Assembly: GCA_020249505.1 (NCBI GenBank)
Contig: JADCFN010000003.1
Location: 186,001-250,000 of the forward strand
Reading direction: 5' to 3'
Length of the DNA: 64,000 nt
Origin: Roseomonas sp.
GTDB lineage: Bacteria; Pseudomonadota; Alphaproteobacteria; Acetobacterales; Acetobacteraceae
The position numbers were made by a program, and so were the translations under genes. The notes under the pieces were generated by a model, which saw only the letters and a program-made list of their open reading frames with translations, was not told the DNA's origin and made no database searches. Below are positions 1 through 10,668 of the stretch, piece after piece (position 1 is the stretch's first letter; each line of letters starts with the position of its first letter).

Positions 1-840
1 CGGGATATGCTGGCCGTATGAGAGCCGCGCGGCTTCCGCTTCGGTGAGGGCCAGCGCCGGGATGTCGGCCAGCGCGGTCGTCACCGGCAGCAGAAGCGCC
101 GGGGAAGGGGGCGGCGTATCGCCGGAAACGGCAATCTTGTCCAGGGCCACGGCATCTTTTTCGTGAAAAGGCCCAACACGCATGCGGCGCAGCGCCGTAA
201 TGTGCCCAACCGAACCACAGGCCCGCGCGATATCGCGCGCCAGGCTCCGCATATAAACGCCCTTGCCGGATTCAACGAAAAACACGGCGGTATCGGCATC
301 GGGCCGTTCAATCAGTTCAAACCGATCAACCCTAGCCGGGCGCGGCGCCAATTCCGGAATCTCGCCCGCGCGCGCCAGATCATAGGCACGTTCGCCAGCG
401 ACTTTAATGGCCGAGAATATGGGCGGCACCTGCATGATATCGCCGATGAATTGCGGCAGCGCGGCTTGGATGGTCGCGTCATCGGGCCGCGCATCTGACG
501 TGGCGATCACCTTGCCATCGGCATCATCGGAATCCCGCGCTTCGCCGAATTTCAGCGTGAAGCGATAGGTCTTTGTGCCATCCATCACGTAGGGCACGGT
601 CTTCGTCGCCGCGCCAAAGGCAATCGGCAGCACGCCGGTCGCCAGCGGATCAAGCGTGCCACCATGGCCGCATTTCTGCGCATTGAAGCCGCGCTTGCAG
701 AGCGTGACGACATCGGTCGAACCGACCCCCGTTGGCTTGTCAATGATCAGCCAACCATCGAGTGCGATCCCCTTCGGCTTCTTGTGCTGGCGATGCTTGC
801 CGCGCGGTGGGCCGGGGCGTCTTTCGCGAGCCTCGCTCAT
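1..840 (-). CDS. truB: tRNA pseudouridine(55) synthase TruB (3' part beyond window start)
   Basis: Reverse-strand translation gives ...[48 protein letters not shown]..., the TruB signature; located downstream of rbfA/infB; ATG at 838-840. Confidence 0.93.
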   Translation of the reverse strand, partial: MSEARERRPGPPRGKHRQHKKPKGIALDGWLIIDKPTGVGSTDVVTLCKRGFNAQKCGHGGTLDPLATGVLPIAFGAATKTVPYVMDGTKTYRFTLKFGEARDSDDADGKVIATSDARPDDATIQAALPQFIGDIMQVPPIFSAIKVAGERAYDLARAGEIPELAPRPARVDRFELIERPDADTAVFFVESGKGVYMRSLARDIARACGSVGHITALRRMRVGPFHEKDAVALDKIAVSGDTPPPSPALLLPVTTALADIPALALTEAEAARLSYGQHIP

Positions 841-1301
841 GCCTTGTCATCCTCATCGGGCTTGGCTTGCAAATCACGCTGCACTTCGGGCCGGCGCATC
901 ACTTCATCTATATGCATCGCGTAATCCAAGGCCGTGTCGGGCTGGAAATGCAGATCAGGCGCGAATTTCAGCCGCACGCTATGGGAAACCTCCCGCCGCA
1001 GGAAGGAACTCACGCGCCTGAGCCCCGCCAATTCTTCCTTGGTGATTTCCCGCCCGAGTGCCGCGACAAAGGCGGTCATGTGCTTCAAATCCGGTGAGGC
1101 GCGCACTTCCGTCACGGTGATATGCAGGCCCTGCAAGGCGGGGTCGCGGAATTCCTCACGCGCAAAAACGGCGGAAAGCGCATGGCGCACTTCTTCCGCC
1201 ACGCGCAATTGCCGCTGGGAAGGGCCTTCCGCCCGGCCTTGATGCTGATGCTTGCTCATAGGTGTCTTCCTTGCCTGGGCCGCACAGCCCAGGCTTGCCA
1301 A
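837..1301 (-). CDS. rbfA: 30S ribosome-binding factor RbfA
   Basis: [56 protein letters not shown]; position between infB and truB. Confidence 0.95.
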   Translation of the reverse strand: MASLGCAAQARKTPMSKHQHQGRAEGPSQRQLRVAEEVRHALSAVFAREEFRDPALQGLHITVTEVRASPDLKHMTAFVAALGREITKEELAGLRRVSSFLRREVSHSVRLKFAPDLHFQPDTALDYAMHIDEVMRRPEVQRDLQAKPDEDDKA

Positions 1302-1326
1302 GCAGACGGGAAGGCTTAGGGCCTGA

Positions 1327-4300
1327 TCAGCCCGCTACCGTCTCCGTCTCATAGCATTCGATCTGATCGCCAACGCGTATATCATCGTAGTTTGCGAAGG
1401 ACATGCCGCATTCCAGGCCATTGCCCACTTCGCGCACATCATCCTTGAAGCGGCGCAGCGTGGACAATTCGCCCTGATGGATCACGACACCATCGCGCAG
1501 CAACCGCACGCCGGCACCGCGCTTGACCTGGCCTTCCGTGATACGGCAGCCGGCAACCTTGCCGATGCGCTTGACTTCGAAGACCTGCAAAATCTGCGCA
1601 TAGCCCAGGAACTTCTCGCGCTGCACGGGCGCCAACTTGCCCTTGACCAGCTTTTCAATGTCATCGGCGACTTCGTAGATGATGGAGTAGTAGCGAATCT
1701 CCACCCCTTCGCGGGTCGCCAGGTCACGCGCCTGGGATGTGGCGCGCACATTGAAGGCAACGATCACCGCATCCGATGCCTTGGCCAACTGGATATCAGA
1801 TTCAGTGATCTGACCCACGGCGCTATGCAGCACGCGCACGCGCACTTCTTCATTGCCAAGCTTGCCGAGCGTGACACCAATGGCTTCCGAGCTACCCTGC
1901 ACATCGGCCTTCACCACAACGGCAACTTCCTTCTGCTCACCCGCCTGGATGCGGGCCAGCATATCGGTCAGGCTGCCACGGCCAGCGCCGGCAGAGGCAG
2001 TGGCTTTTTCGCGCAGCTTGCGCTGACGGAATTCGGAAATCTCCCGCGCGCGGGCTTCGTTTTCAACGGCGATGAAATTCTCGCCCGCCGTCGGCACGCC
2101 AGAAAGGCCGAGGATTTCAACCGGCAAGGAAGGCCCGGCATCCTTCAATTGGCGGCCCTTGTCATCCAACATCGCACGCACGCGGCCCCATTCGGCGCCG
2201 GCCACGACAATGTCGCCCTGCTTCAGCGTACCCTTTTGCACCAGCACGGTCGCCACGGGGCCACGCCCGCGGTCGAGCTTGCTTTCAATCACGGTGCCTT
2301 CCGCAGCACGGTCCGGATTGGCGCGCAGATCCAGGATTTCCGCCTGCAGCGAAATCGCTTCCAGCAGTTTATCCAGATTGATCTTCTGGGTTGCGGAAAC
2401 CTCGATTTCCTGGGTTTCGCCGCCCAGGCTTTCCACCACGATTTCGTGTTGCAGCAATTCCTGCTTTACGCGTTCGGGCTTCACGCCGGGCTTGTCGATC
2501 TTATTGACCGCGACAATCAGCGGCACCTTGGCCGCCCGTGCATGGCGAATGGCTTCTACCGTCTGTGGCATCACGCCATCATCGGCGGCCACCACCAGCA
2601 CCACCATATCCGTCACCGATGCACCACGTGCGCGCATGGCGGTGAAGGCTTCATGGCCAGGTGTGTCAATGAAGGTCACACGATCACCAGCCGGCACCGT
2701 AATCTGATAGGCGCCGATATGCTGCGTAATCCCGCCCGCTTCATGCGCGACCACATCGGTCTTGCGCAAAGCATCCAAAAGGCTCGTTTTGCCGTGATCC
2801 ACATGGCCCATGATGGTGACCACGGGCGGACGCGGCAGCAATTCGGTATCAGCGTCTTGCGCGCCTTCCAGGCCGATTTCAACATCGGATTCGCTCACGC
2901 GCTTCACGCGATGGCCGAATTCCTGCACCACCAATTCGGCGGTATCGGCATCAATGCTTTGCGTGAGTGTGGCCATCACGCCCATGCGGAAGAGTGACTT
3001 CACCACTTCCCCGCCGCGCGCGGCCATACGATTGGCCAATTCCTGCACAGTGATGCTTTCCGGCACCACCACTTCGCGCACCACGCGTTCCGTACCGGAA
3101 CGCAGCCGCGCCAATTCCTGCTGGCGCCTTTCACGTTCACGCGCCCGCCGGACAGAGGCGATGGAACGCGTGCGTTCATCCTCACCTTCCAACGCGGCGG
3201 CAACATCAATGCGGCCTTCGCGGCGGCGGTCAGCGCCGGGCGGCGATTTCTTGACCGGTGCGGGTGCCAGCCGCTTGGCCGGACCAGGCGCCGCACCGGG
3301 GCGACGCAGCGCAGGCCGGCGCGGCCCATCCTCATCATCATCTGAAGGCGCACGCGCCTTGAGCGTGAGTTTGACGGGCGGTTCTGAGGGCGTGGTCGGC
3401 TTGCGCGCGGGCGCACCAGCCGGCCCGCGACTGGGTGCTGCGGCAGGTGCTACGGCTTGCGGCGGGGGCGCGGGGCGACGTGCGGCTTCCACAGCGGCGC
3501 GGGCTTCTTCTTCAGCGCGGCGCGCGGCGTCTTCCTTGGCGCGGGCTTCTTCTTCCACGCGGCGCGCGGCTTCTTCCGCGGCGGAGCGCACCATCAGCGC
3601 CTGGCGTTCGCGTTCCTCACGCTGGCGCTGGGCTTCATTGCGACGGTTTTCTTCCAGCACGCGCTGGCGCGTGGCGAGTTCTGACTGCGTCAGTGGCCGA
3701 CCCGTGCTGGTGGTGCGGGCGCCTTGGCCCCCGGCACCCTGGCGGCCCCCGCCACCTGCGCCGGGACGCCCTGATGCAGCGCCGGCCCGCGCCGAAGGGG
3801 GCGGCGCCATGGCCACACGGGTTGCACTTGGCGCCGGCGCCGGTGCCGGGGCAGCTGCCGCAGGTGCTGCTGCCGGCGCTGGCGCTGCGGCCACCGGTGC
3901 GGGTTCAGGGGTAGGCGCAGGTATTGGCGCCTCTGGGGCAACGGCTGGTGGCGGCGCTGCCGGCGCTGCGGGCGCTGCCACGGCTGGGCTTGGCGCTGGT
4001 GCCGCAACGGGTGCCACCGCTGGCGCGGGTGCTGCCGGGGCAGCGGGTGCCTTGGCAGCAGGTGCCGCCGCTGGGGGTGGCGCAGCAGGCGTTGCCGCTG
4101 GCGCGGCGGTCGCCGGGCCAAGTGCGCGCGCGGCGGGAACACCGATTCCAGGCCGTACCGGGCTTGGCGCCACGGCGCGTTTCTTCACCACCTCAACCTG
4201 TACGGTCTTGGATCGGCCATGGCTGAAGGATTGGCGGACGCTGCCCGCATCCACCGTCTTGCCAAGCTCGAGGCGTCCGCCGGGCCGAAGGCTCAGCCTG

Positions 4301-4335
4301 CTTTTACCCGCGTCCTGCTCGTTCTGGTCACTCAT
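1327..4335 (-). CDS. infB: Translation initiation factor IF-2
   Basis: 1002 aa; [23 protein letters not shown]-domain, IF2_N, long Ala/Pro-rich N-terminal linker. Confidence 0.98.
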   Translation of the reverse strand: MSDQNEQDAGKSRLSLRPGGRLELGKTVDAGSVRQSFSHGRSKTVQVEVVKKRAVAPSPVRPGIGVPAARALGPATAAPAATPAAPPPAAAPAAKAPAAPAAPAPAVAPVAAPAPSPAVAAPAAPAAPPPAVAPEAPIPAPTPEPAPVAAAPAPAAAPAAAAPAPAPAPSATRVAMAPPPSARAGAASGRPGAGGGGRQGAGGQGARTTSTGRPLTQSELATRQRVLEENRRNEAQRQREERERQALMVRSAAEEAARRVEEEARAKEDAARRAEEEARAAVEAARRPAPPPQAVAPAAAPSRGPAGAPARKPTTPSEPPVKLTLKARAPSDDDEDGPRRPALRRPGAAPGPAKRLAPAPVKKSPPGADRRREGRIDVAAALEGEDERTRSIASVRRARERERRQQELARLRSGTERVVREVVVPESITVQELANRMAARGGEVVKSLFRMGVMATLTQSIDADTAELVVQEFGHRVKRVSESDVEIGLEGAQDADTELLPRPPVVTIMGHVDHGKTSLLDALRKTDVVAHEAGGITQHIGAYQITVPAGDRVTFIDTPGHEAFTAMRARGASVTDMVVLVVAADDGVMPQTVEAIRHARAAKVPLIVAVNKIDKPGVKPERVKQELLQHEIVVESLGGETQEIEVSATQKINLDKLLEAISLQAEILDLRANPDRAAEGTVIESKLDRGRGPVATVLVQKGTLKQGDIVVAGAEWGRVRAMLDDKGRQLKDAGPSLPVEILGLSGVPTAGENFIAVENEARAREISEFRQRKLREKATASAGAGRGSLTDMLARIQAGEQKEVAVVVKADVQGSSEAIGVTLGKLGNEEVRVRVLHSAVGQITESDIQLAKASDAVIVAFNVRATSQARDLATREGVEIRYYSIIYEVADDIEKLVKGKLAPVQREKFLGYAQILQVFEVKRIGKVAGCRITEGQVKRGAGVRLLRDGVVIHQGELSTLRRFKDDVREVGNGLECGMSFANYDDIRVGDQIECYETETVAG

Positions 4336-4393
4336 TCGCCGCTTCGAACCCGATCTCTGTTACGCATGGAGCCGCCGAAACATCCGGCAACCC

Positions 4394-5011
4394 TTAGGAT
4401 TTAGCCACTTCCAACGAGCCAAGGCCCGAAAGCCTGCTCGCCTCGGACCGGATGGCTTCCGCCAAACGGCCCGGCGCAACCGCCACATGAACAATGTGGT
4501 CACGCCCAAAAACACGCCCCAATTCGGCGGCCGTCAACGGCATCACTGCCGCAATACCCCCGCCCGAGAGGCGTTCACGCTCTGCCGGGCTACCATCACT
4601 GGCCTGCACCAACAGGGCAATACGATCAGCGCTACGCCATTCCCGCGCCGCCTGCCAGCCCGCCACCGCCTGCCCTGCCCGGCGTGCAAGCCCCAGCAGA
4701 TCAGCAATCCTGGAACGGAGGCCCTGTTGCAGCAACGCCGGAAGACCGGGCGGAACAACCACAGGACCGCGCGCTGCGCGCGTGAAAGCCCCCCGGCTGA
4801 TGGCGCTTTCTAGCACATCGCCCCGCGCGCTCAACCACATTCCCCGCCCGGGCAGCCTTTCGGCCAGATCCGGCACGATTTCCCGCCCCGGCCCAAGCAC
4901 AAAACGGATCATTTCCGCCTTGGGCAGGCTTTCGCGGGTTAAAATGCAGCGGCGAAGTGGGCCCTTTTCGGGCTCATCTTCCTCCGGCGGCAGGGCAGAG
5001 GCTTCGCTCAG
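4394..5011 (-). CDS. YlxR (DUF448) family RNA-binding/nucleoid-associated protein; true start uncertain
   Basis: Frame contains PLRRCILTRESLPKAEMIRFVLGPGREIVPDLAERLPGRGMWLSA (YlxR signature). The conserved PLRRC motif lies upstream of the first ATG of the ORF track (4912). No ATG/GTG/TTG occurs in frame between the nusA stop and the motif; a CTG is present at 5009-5011. Confidence 0.85.
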   Translation of the reverse strand: MSEASALPPEEDEPEKGPLRRCILTRESLPKAEMIRFVLGPGREIVPDLAERLPGRGMWLSARGDVLESAISRGAFTRAARGPVVVPPGLPALLQQGLRSRIADLLGLARRAGQAVAGWQAAREWRSADRIALLVQASDGSPAERERLSGGGIAAVMPLTAAELGRVFGRDHIVHVAVAPGRLAEAIRSEASRLSGLGSLEVAKS

Positions 5012-5020
5012 GGCCGTGAC

Positions 5021-6544
5021 TCATGCCTCATCGCCGAGCCAACCGGCACGACGACGCGCTTCCATCACGATGGCATTGGCCGTTTCCTCATCCACCGCTT
5101 CGGCGCCGAGGATTTCAACCAATTCATCCCCGGCGAGATCAGCCAGATCTTCGAGCGATTTCACGCCCTTTTCGCCGAGCGTCACCATCATGGCCGGCGT
5201 GAAGCCGCCCACTTCGATCAGCACATCATCCACGCCAAGATCGCGGCGCTTTTCATCCATTTCGGCATCTCGCTTTTCGATGAAGGCTTCGGCGCGGCGC
5301 TTCAATTCGGCGGCCACACTTTCGTCAAAGCCTTCGATTTCGGCCAATTCCTCATCCGGTGCCTGCACAATGTCTTCGATGGAACCGAAGCCTTCCTGCA
5401 CCAGAAGCCCGGCGATCACATCATCCACATCGAGCGCTTCCACAAACAGCCCGGTGCGGCGGCGGAATTCTTCCTGGCGACGCTCACTTTCCTCGGCCTC
5501 CGTCAGGATATCCACATCATAGCGCGTGAGCTGAGAGGCAAGCCGCACATTCTGCCCGCGACGCCCGATGGCGAGGCTCAGCTGATCATCCGGCACCACC
5601 ACTTCCACGCGGCGACCTTCATCATCCAGCACCACCTTGCTGACTTCAGCAGGGGCGAGCGCATTCACGATGAAGGTGGGCTGATCGGGCGACCAGGGGA
5701 TGATATCAATCTTCTCACCCTGCAGTTCCGCAACCACCGCCTGCACGCGCGAACCGCGCATACCAACGCAGGCACCGACGGGGTCAATGGAGCTGTCGCG
5801 GCTGATCACCGCCATCTTGGCGCGGCTGCCGGGATCACGCGCCACTGCCTTGATTTCGATGATGCCATCATAAATCTCCGGCACTTCCTGCGCGAAAAGC
5901 TTCGCCAGGAACCCGGGATGGGTGCGGGACAGAAAAATCTGCGGCCCGCGCGGTTCTTCGCGCACATCATAGATATAGGCGCGCACGCGATCCCCATTGC
6001 GGAAGGCTTCGCGCGGGATGGTTTCATCGCGGCGCAGCAGCGCTTCGGCGCGGCCCAGATCCACCATCAGATTGCCGTATTCAGTGCGCTTGACCGTGCC
6101 ATTGATGATTTCACCAACGCGGTCCTTATATTCTTCGAATTGCTTGCGGCGTTCCACTTCACGCACGCGCTGGACAATCACCTGCTTCGCGGTTTGCGCG
6201 GCGATGCGGCCAAAATCAATCGGCGGCAGCGGGTCCACGATGAACTCACCAAGCTGAATGCCTGGCTTGATTTTTTGCGCGATACGCAAAGGGATTTGCG
6301 TCGCTTCGCTTTCAACGGGTTCGGCTTCCACCACTTCGGTAAAGCGTTCCAGCTTCACGCGGCCATCCTTGCGGTCAATGGTGGCGCGGATATCCTTCTC
6401 AAGCCCGTATTTGGCGCGGCCAGCCTTCTGGATCGCCTGTTCCATGGCTTCCAGCACTTCCTCACGCTCGATCATTTTCTCGCGCGCGACGGCATCAGCC
6501 ACTTGCAGCAATTCCGGACGGGCAATGGCGATATCAACGGCCAT
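5021..6544 (-). CDS. nusA: Transcription termination/antitermination factor NusA
   Basis: 507 aa with S1/KH architecture (DPVGACVGMRGSRVQAVVAELQGEKIDIIPWS; LAIGRRGQNVRLASQLT). Confidence 0.98.
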   Translation of the reverse strand: MAVDIAIARPELLQVADAVAREKMIEREEVLEAMEQAIQKAGRAKYGLEKDIRATIDRKDGRVKLERFTEVVEAEPVESEATQIPLRIAQKIKPGIQLGEFIVDPLPPIDFGRIAAQTAKQVIVQRVREVERRKQFEEYKDRVGEIINGTVKRTEYGNLMVDLGRAEALLRRDETIPREAFRNGDRVRAYIYDVREEPRGPQIFLSRTHPGFLAKLFAQEVPEIYDGIIEIKAVARDPGSRAKMAVISRDSSIDPVGACVGMRGSRVQAVVAELQGEKIDIIPWSPDQPTFIVNALAPAEVSKVVLDDEGRRVEVVVPDDQLSLAIGRRGQNVRLASQLTRYDVDILTEAEESERRQEEFRRRTGLFVEALDVDDVIAGLLVQEGFGSIEDIVQAPDEELAEIEGFDESVAAELKRRAEAFIEKRDAEMDEKRRDLGVDDVLIEVGGFTPAMMVTLGEKGVKSLEDLADLAGDELVEILGAEAVDEETANAIVMEARRRAGWLGDEA

Positions 6545-6558
6545 GGCGCATTCTCCTG

Positions 6559-7092
6559 TTAATGGGTCATCGTGGTTGGGGCAGCGGCTTTCGCCGTCGC
6601 CGCGATCAGTTCATCGGTCAGCACCAGCTTGGCGCGGCGGATATTGCCGCGCGGCAGCGCCAATTCAGTACCATCATCCAGCTTGAGCCGTGCTTCGGCG
6701 TCATCCGCGCCAAGTGCGATACCGCGAAAACGCTTGCGGCCATCCATAGGGATGGAAAGCTCCACCGTCGCCACATGGCCGGCGAAACGGTTCCAATCCT
6801 TGGTCCGCGTCAGCGGGCGATCAATGCCGGCAGAGGATACTTCCAGCATCCATTCGCCCTTGATCGGGTCCGCAACATCAAGCACGGCGCCCACGGCATG
6901 GCTGATGGTTTCGCAATCTTCCACGGTGAAGGGCGCTTCATCCGCGCGGTCTGCCATGATTTGCACCACCGGGCGTTCCTTGCCGGAAACCTGCACGCGC
7001 ACGAGTTCATAGCCAAGCTGTGTCAGGCTGGGCAGAATCGCTTCCGCGATGCGGGCTTCAAGCCCTTCATGATGGGGTAGATCAGGCTGCAA
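6559..7092 (-). CDS. rimP: Ribosome maturation factor RimP (probable TTG start)
   Basis: [85 protein letters not shown]; gene order with nusA. The only in-frame candidate starts close to the domain are TTG codons at about 7092. Confidence 0.92.
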   Translation of the reverse strand: MQPDLPHHEGLEARIAEAILPSLTQLGYELVRVQVSGKERPVVQIMADRADEAPFTVEDCETISHAVGAVLDVADPIKGEWMLEVSSAGIDRPLTRTKDWNRFAGHVATVELSIPMDGRKRFRGIALGADDAEARLKLDDGTELALPRGNIRRAKLVLTDELIAATAKAAAPTTMTH

Positions 7093-7125
7093 AAACAAAA
7101 AAAGGCGGCCTCTTTCAAGGCCACC
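7091..7125 (-). terminator. Intrinsic terminator/attenuator-like hairpin immediately before rimP
   Basis: Minus strand: GGTGGCCT-TGAAAG-AGGCCGCC followed by TTTTTTTGTTTTT (8-bp stem with one G.U, then a U-tract). Confidence 0.8.
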
Positions 7126-7246
7126 CCCCTTAAACTCGGATGGTGTCAGTGAAAGGTTTGTAGCTCTGGCGCGGCCAAAAGGCAAGGGCCGAACAAAATC
7201 TGGGAAAATAGGCGCAGGTCCCCATATGGCGACCAGGAACAAGCGC

Positions 7247-7852
7247 ATGACCCTAACGCCGCCCCCAAAGCTGATCCCCCGTCGCGCCCTGGCCGGTGCA
7301 GTGCTGCCATTGCTTGGCCTGGCGCCCCGGCCTGCTGAGGCTGCGCGAGTTTTTCGCTTCGATCATACCCAGGGAAGGCTGGAATTCATCGCGCGGCATT
7401 TGATGGTGCTGACCTCAACAGGGCAGTTTTCGCGCTTCGCCTGTGAATTGGTCCTGGATCCTGACCGGCCCGAGACCGCGCGTGTCGCGGTTCAGGTCGA
7501 AACAGCTTCCATCGCCCATGCCTATCCGGGGGCAGCGGATTTATTGCGCTCGCCCGCCTATTTCGATGCTGAACGTTGGCCGATGGCGCGTTTTTCCGGC
7601 CGCGCCAAGCCGGGTGGGCGGATTGAGGCTTTTGAACTGGCCGGCCCCTTGGAAATGCGTGGCGTCACGCAGCCGGTTACCATGCAAGCAAAGCTTTCGG
7701 GTCGGCGACGCGATCCGGCAACGGGGGCCGAGATTGTGGCGTGCACCGCGCGTGGGGAGATCAGTCGCTCGGCCTTCGGCATGACCGCCGATACTTTGGC
7801 AACCGCGGATCGTGTACAATTGGCGGTCTCGGTTAGTCTGGTTATTGGGTAA
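7247..7852 (+). CDS. YceI family protein
   Basis: [40 protein letters not shown]...[17 protein letters not shown]...[12 protein letters not shown]; alternative start at 7226. Confidence 0.85.
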   Translation: MTLTPPPKLIPRRALAGAVLPLLGLAPRPAEAARVFRFDHTQGRLEFIARHLMVLTSTGQFSRFACELVLDPDRPETARVAVQVETASIAHAYPGAADLLRSPAYFDAERWPMARFSGRAKPGGRIEAFELAGPLEMRGVTQPVTMQAKLSGRRRDPATGAEIVACTARGEISRSAFGMTADTLATADRVQLAVSVSLVIG

Positions 7853-8405
7853 AGTCTTGTCGGTTGATGCGCCCCCGGCATGGTCGGTTGCGCAGCGACG
7901 CCTGCATTGGGCCATGGCCGCGCTGGTTTTTTTGAACTTCTTGCTGGCGCTGGTGATGGTGGCGCTGCCGCTTTCAGCACTTTTGGCGAAAATTCTGACC
8001 TACCAGCTCCATAAAAGCATAGGCCTTTTGCTGATTCCGCTTTGGGCTTGGCGACTTTGGCTTCTGGCGCGGCGTGGTCGGCCCGCTTCTGTTACGCTGC
8101 CAGGCTGGCAGCAGGGGGCGGCACGATTAGGCCAGGGGTTGCTTTATGCGTTGCTGATTGCCGTGCCCCTGCTGGGGTTCTTGAGCGCGGCCGCAGCCCC
8201 GATTGCCGTGGAGACCGTGTTCTTCCTGATCCTGCCCATTCCACACCCCTTCCCGCCGGATCAAGCGCTGTATGATTTATTGCGCCCTTTGCATCAGGGC
8301 GCGGCTTGGGGCTTGGTTGGACTTGCCTTGGGCCACGGGGCGCTGACGATCCATCATCATCGGCGCGGGCTGCCGATTTTACGGCGGATGTGGCGTAGTG
8401 GTTGA
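7812..8405 (+). CDS. Cytochrome b561-like membrane protein
   Basis: Four hydrophobic segments, WSVAQRRLHWAMAALVFLNF and LHKSIGLLLIPLWAWRL heme-ligand-type His; next to YceI, a common pairing. Confidence 0.8.
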   Translation: MYNWRSRLVWLLGKVLSVDAPPAWSVAQRRLHWAMAALVFLNFLLALVMVALPLSALLAKILTYQLHKSIGLLLIPLWAWRLWLLARRGRPASVTLPGWQQGAARLGQGLLYALLIAVPLLGFLSAAAAPIAVETVFFLILPIPHPFPPDQALYDLLRPLHQGAAWGLVGLALGHGALTIHHHRRGLPILRRMWRSG

Positions 8406-8473
8406 GCCGCGGTCATTCGAACCGCGCCTTATCCGACGAAATGGCTCTATCAGCGCTTAGCGCTAAACAAGGA

Positions 8474-8977
8474 TCAGGCCGCGTCTTCGCGGCGTTCCTT
8501 CTCGCGCGGCTTTACATAGGCAACCGCAGCATGTTCGGCGCAATAGGGCTTGCCGGACATGGGATCGCCCTCACAGAAGCGGAATTCCGGGGTGCCGGGC
8601 TCCCCAATCGGCCAGCAGCAGGTGCGCGATCCACCAAGGCGCGGGCGGGGCGGCGCTTGGTTGCGCACGGCAGCCGGGGGCGGGGCAACCAGCACCACAG
8701 GGGCGGCTTGCGGGGGCGGGGCCTGCGGGCGCATCACCGGGGCGCTAGGCATAGGGCGCGCCACAGGTGCCTGACGGGGCGGGCGGGGGCTAGGCGTGGT
8801 GCGCCGCTCCTGCGGGTCACGCCGGATCGGGCTTGGCCGGGAAGAAAGGTTCAGCCGATGCGCCTTGCCCACCACGGCATTTTTTGAAATCCCCATGCGG
8901 CGACCAATTTCTGCGGTCGAAAGACCCTCGGCCCAGAAGGCGCGCAGCCTCTCAATCGCTTCTTGCGTCCAATCCAT
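8474..8977 (-). CDS. gcrA: GcrA-type cell cycle regulator
   Basis: N-terminus MDWTQEAIERLRAFWAEGLSTAEIGRRMGISKNAVVGKAHRLNLSSRPSPI is characteristic; CCWPIGEPGTPEFRFC C-terminus. Confidence 0.95.
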   Translation of the reverse strand: MDWTQEAIERLRAFWAEGLSTAEIGRRMGISKNAVVGKAHRLNLSSRPSPIRRDPQERRTTPSPRPPRQAPVARPMPSAPVMRPQAPPPQAAPVVLVAPPPAAVRNQAPPRPRLGGSRTCCWPIGEPGTPEFRFCEGDPMSGKPYCAEHAAVAYVKPREKERREDAA

Positions 8978-9176
8978 GAAGGAACCCCCCTATGATCTCC
9001 CCAACACAAGATACGGTAGGGAAAAGGGCCTGGACACACAAGTTCTATGTGCAGCGGCTTTGCAAAAATCTGTGGAAAACACCGTATAAAACCTTGCCAG
9101 ATGCGTTTTGGCGGCGTCCGATGGGCCATGGCGATGAATTTTTCAGCGGTGACACGACCGGTTCGGCGGCTTTCCC

Positions 9177-10493
9177 GTGAATAGCGGCGCGCAGAGGCTG
9201 CGCCGGATCCTGACCCTTGCGGCGCCGACTACCCTTTTGGCGGCGACGCAAATCATCGCGCAATTGATTGAACCCTGGCTGGCCGCGCGGCAGGGCCAGG
9301 CGGCTTTGGCGGGCTGGGCGGTGGTGCTGCCCTTCACCCTGCTGCTGTCCCAAATGTCGGCCGGCGCCATGGGGGGCGGCGTGGTTTCGGCCATTGCCCG
9401 CGCCTTGGGCGGCGGGAAGCGGGATGAGGCGGCGGCGCTGGCGGCCCATGCGCTGATCATCGCCTGTGCCGGTGCGGCGCTGTTCGCGCTGCCCTTTCTG
9501 CTGGCCCCGCGCGCGATCTTGGGCTTGATCGGTGGCGCGGGGGCGGCCGAGGCCGGCGCGGCCTATGCCGCCTGGACCTTTGGTGCCGGCGCGCTGCCGG
9601 CCTGGCTGACCAATACATTGGCGTCCATCCTACGCGGTGGCGGGCGGCATGCCTTGGCGGCGCGCGGCGTAGTGGGCGGCTGGGTGATCTTTCCGCCGCT
9701 CGCCTGGGTCTTCATGGAACCGCTGGGCCTTGGCCTGCCCGGCGCCGGCATGGCCTTCGCGCTCAGCATGAGTGCTTCCGCGCTGATCATGGCGCTTGTG
9801 GTGCTGCGTGGCGGTGCCGGGTTTGTGCCGGATTTCCGAGCGCCGCTCAGGCGGGCGCTGTTCGGGCGCATCCTGGCGGTGGGGCTGATTGCCTGCGTCA
9901 TGGCGACGCTCGCCAATCTCGCGACCATTCTGGTGACGGCGCGCATCGCAGCACACGGGCCGGCGGCCATTGCCGCCTATGGCATTTCCGCGCGCATGGA
10001 ATTCCTGATGATCCCGCTTGCCTTTGGCATAGGCTCCGCACTCACGGCCCTGGTCGGGCGGGCGGTTGGCGCGGGGGATTGGGAGGAGGCGCGGCGCATC
10101 GCCTGGACGGGTGGCGCTTTGGCCTTTGCGGTGACAGGCGTGATCGGCTTTGGCATTGCGCTTTTTCCCGCCCAGGTGGCGGCGGCCTTTGCCAGTGACG
10201 CGGCGGTGGCGGCGATTGCGACCGACGCGCTGGCGATTATCGGCTGGGCCTTGCCGGGTTTTGGCCTGGGCATGGCGCTTTATTTTGCGGCCATGGGCGC
10301 GGGGCGGATGCGCTGGCCGGTGCTGGCGGCCGTCACGCGTGTGGGGCTTGCCGTGCTGGGGGGTGCCTTGCTGATGGATGCGGCGGGGCTTGGGCTGACG
10401 GGGCAATTCATTGCCGTGGCGCTTGGCATTACTGCTTACGGGCTGATTTGTGCGCTCGCCGTGCGGCCTGGGGTTTGGCCGGGAAGAATCTAA
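9177..10493 (+). CDS. MATE family efflux transporter (GTG start)
   Basis: 438 aa polytopic; TLAAPTTLLAATQIIAQLIEPWLAARQGQAALAGWAVVLPF... Confidence 0.85.
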   Translation: MNSGAQRLRRILTLAAPTTLLAATQIIAQLIEPWLAARQGQAALAGWAVVLPFTLLLSQMSAGAMGGGVVSAIARALGGGKRDEAAALAAHALIIACAGAALFALPFLLAPRAILGLIGGAGAAEAGAAYAAWTFGAGALPAWLTNTLASILRGGGRHALAARGVVGGWVIFPPLAWVFMEPLGLGLPGAGMAFALSMSASALIMALVVLRGGAGFVPDFRAPLRRALFGRILAVGLIACVMATLANLATILVTARIAAHGPAAIAAYGISARMEFLMIPLAFGIGSALTALVGRAVGAGDWEEARRIAWTGGALAFAVTGVIGFGIALFPAQVAAAFASDAAVAAIATDALAIIGWALPGFGLGMALYFAAMGAGRMRWPVLAAVTRVGLAVLGGALLMDAAGLGLTGQFIAVALGITAYGLICALAVRPGVWPGRI

Positions 10494-10537
10494 CCGCCCC
10501 TTCACGCGCGGGGCGCTGCGCGCTACCTCTCCGGCCT

Positions 10538-10642
10538 TAGAGCAGATCGCGTTCAGATGGAATCTTCTGAACGCGTGAAGATGCTCGAAAAACACAGCTC
10601 TGGAGCGGGTTGCGTGAACCCATGTGAACGCAACATGCTCTA
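10538..10642 (+). repeat. Cloverleaf-like palindromic intergenic element upstream of alaS
   Basis: Outer inverted repeat TAGAGCA (10538-10544)/TGCTCTA (10636-10642); perfect 10-bp hairpin CGCGTTCAGA (10548-10557)/TCTGAACGCG (10566-10575); GTTGCGT (10609-10615)/ACGCAAC (10628-10634). Confidence 0.75.
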
Positions 10643-10668
10643 GAAAACGCGGACCCGATGGGCGAAAC

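Noticed and set aside
1477-4813. Long plus-strand ORFs (506 aa and 667 aa) opposite infB
   Set aside because: Shadow ORFs of a GC-rich gene: His/Arg/Ser/Ala-biased, no recognisable domains, fully antisense to infB.
10538-10668. T-box leader for alaS
   Set aside because: No T-box core or NCCA-binding bulge/terminator recognised, and T-boxes are not expected in alphaproteobacteria; repeat-like palindrome is the better explanation.
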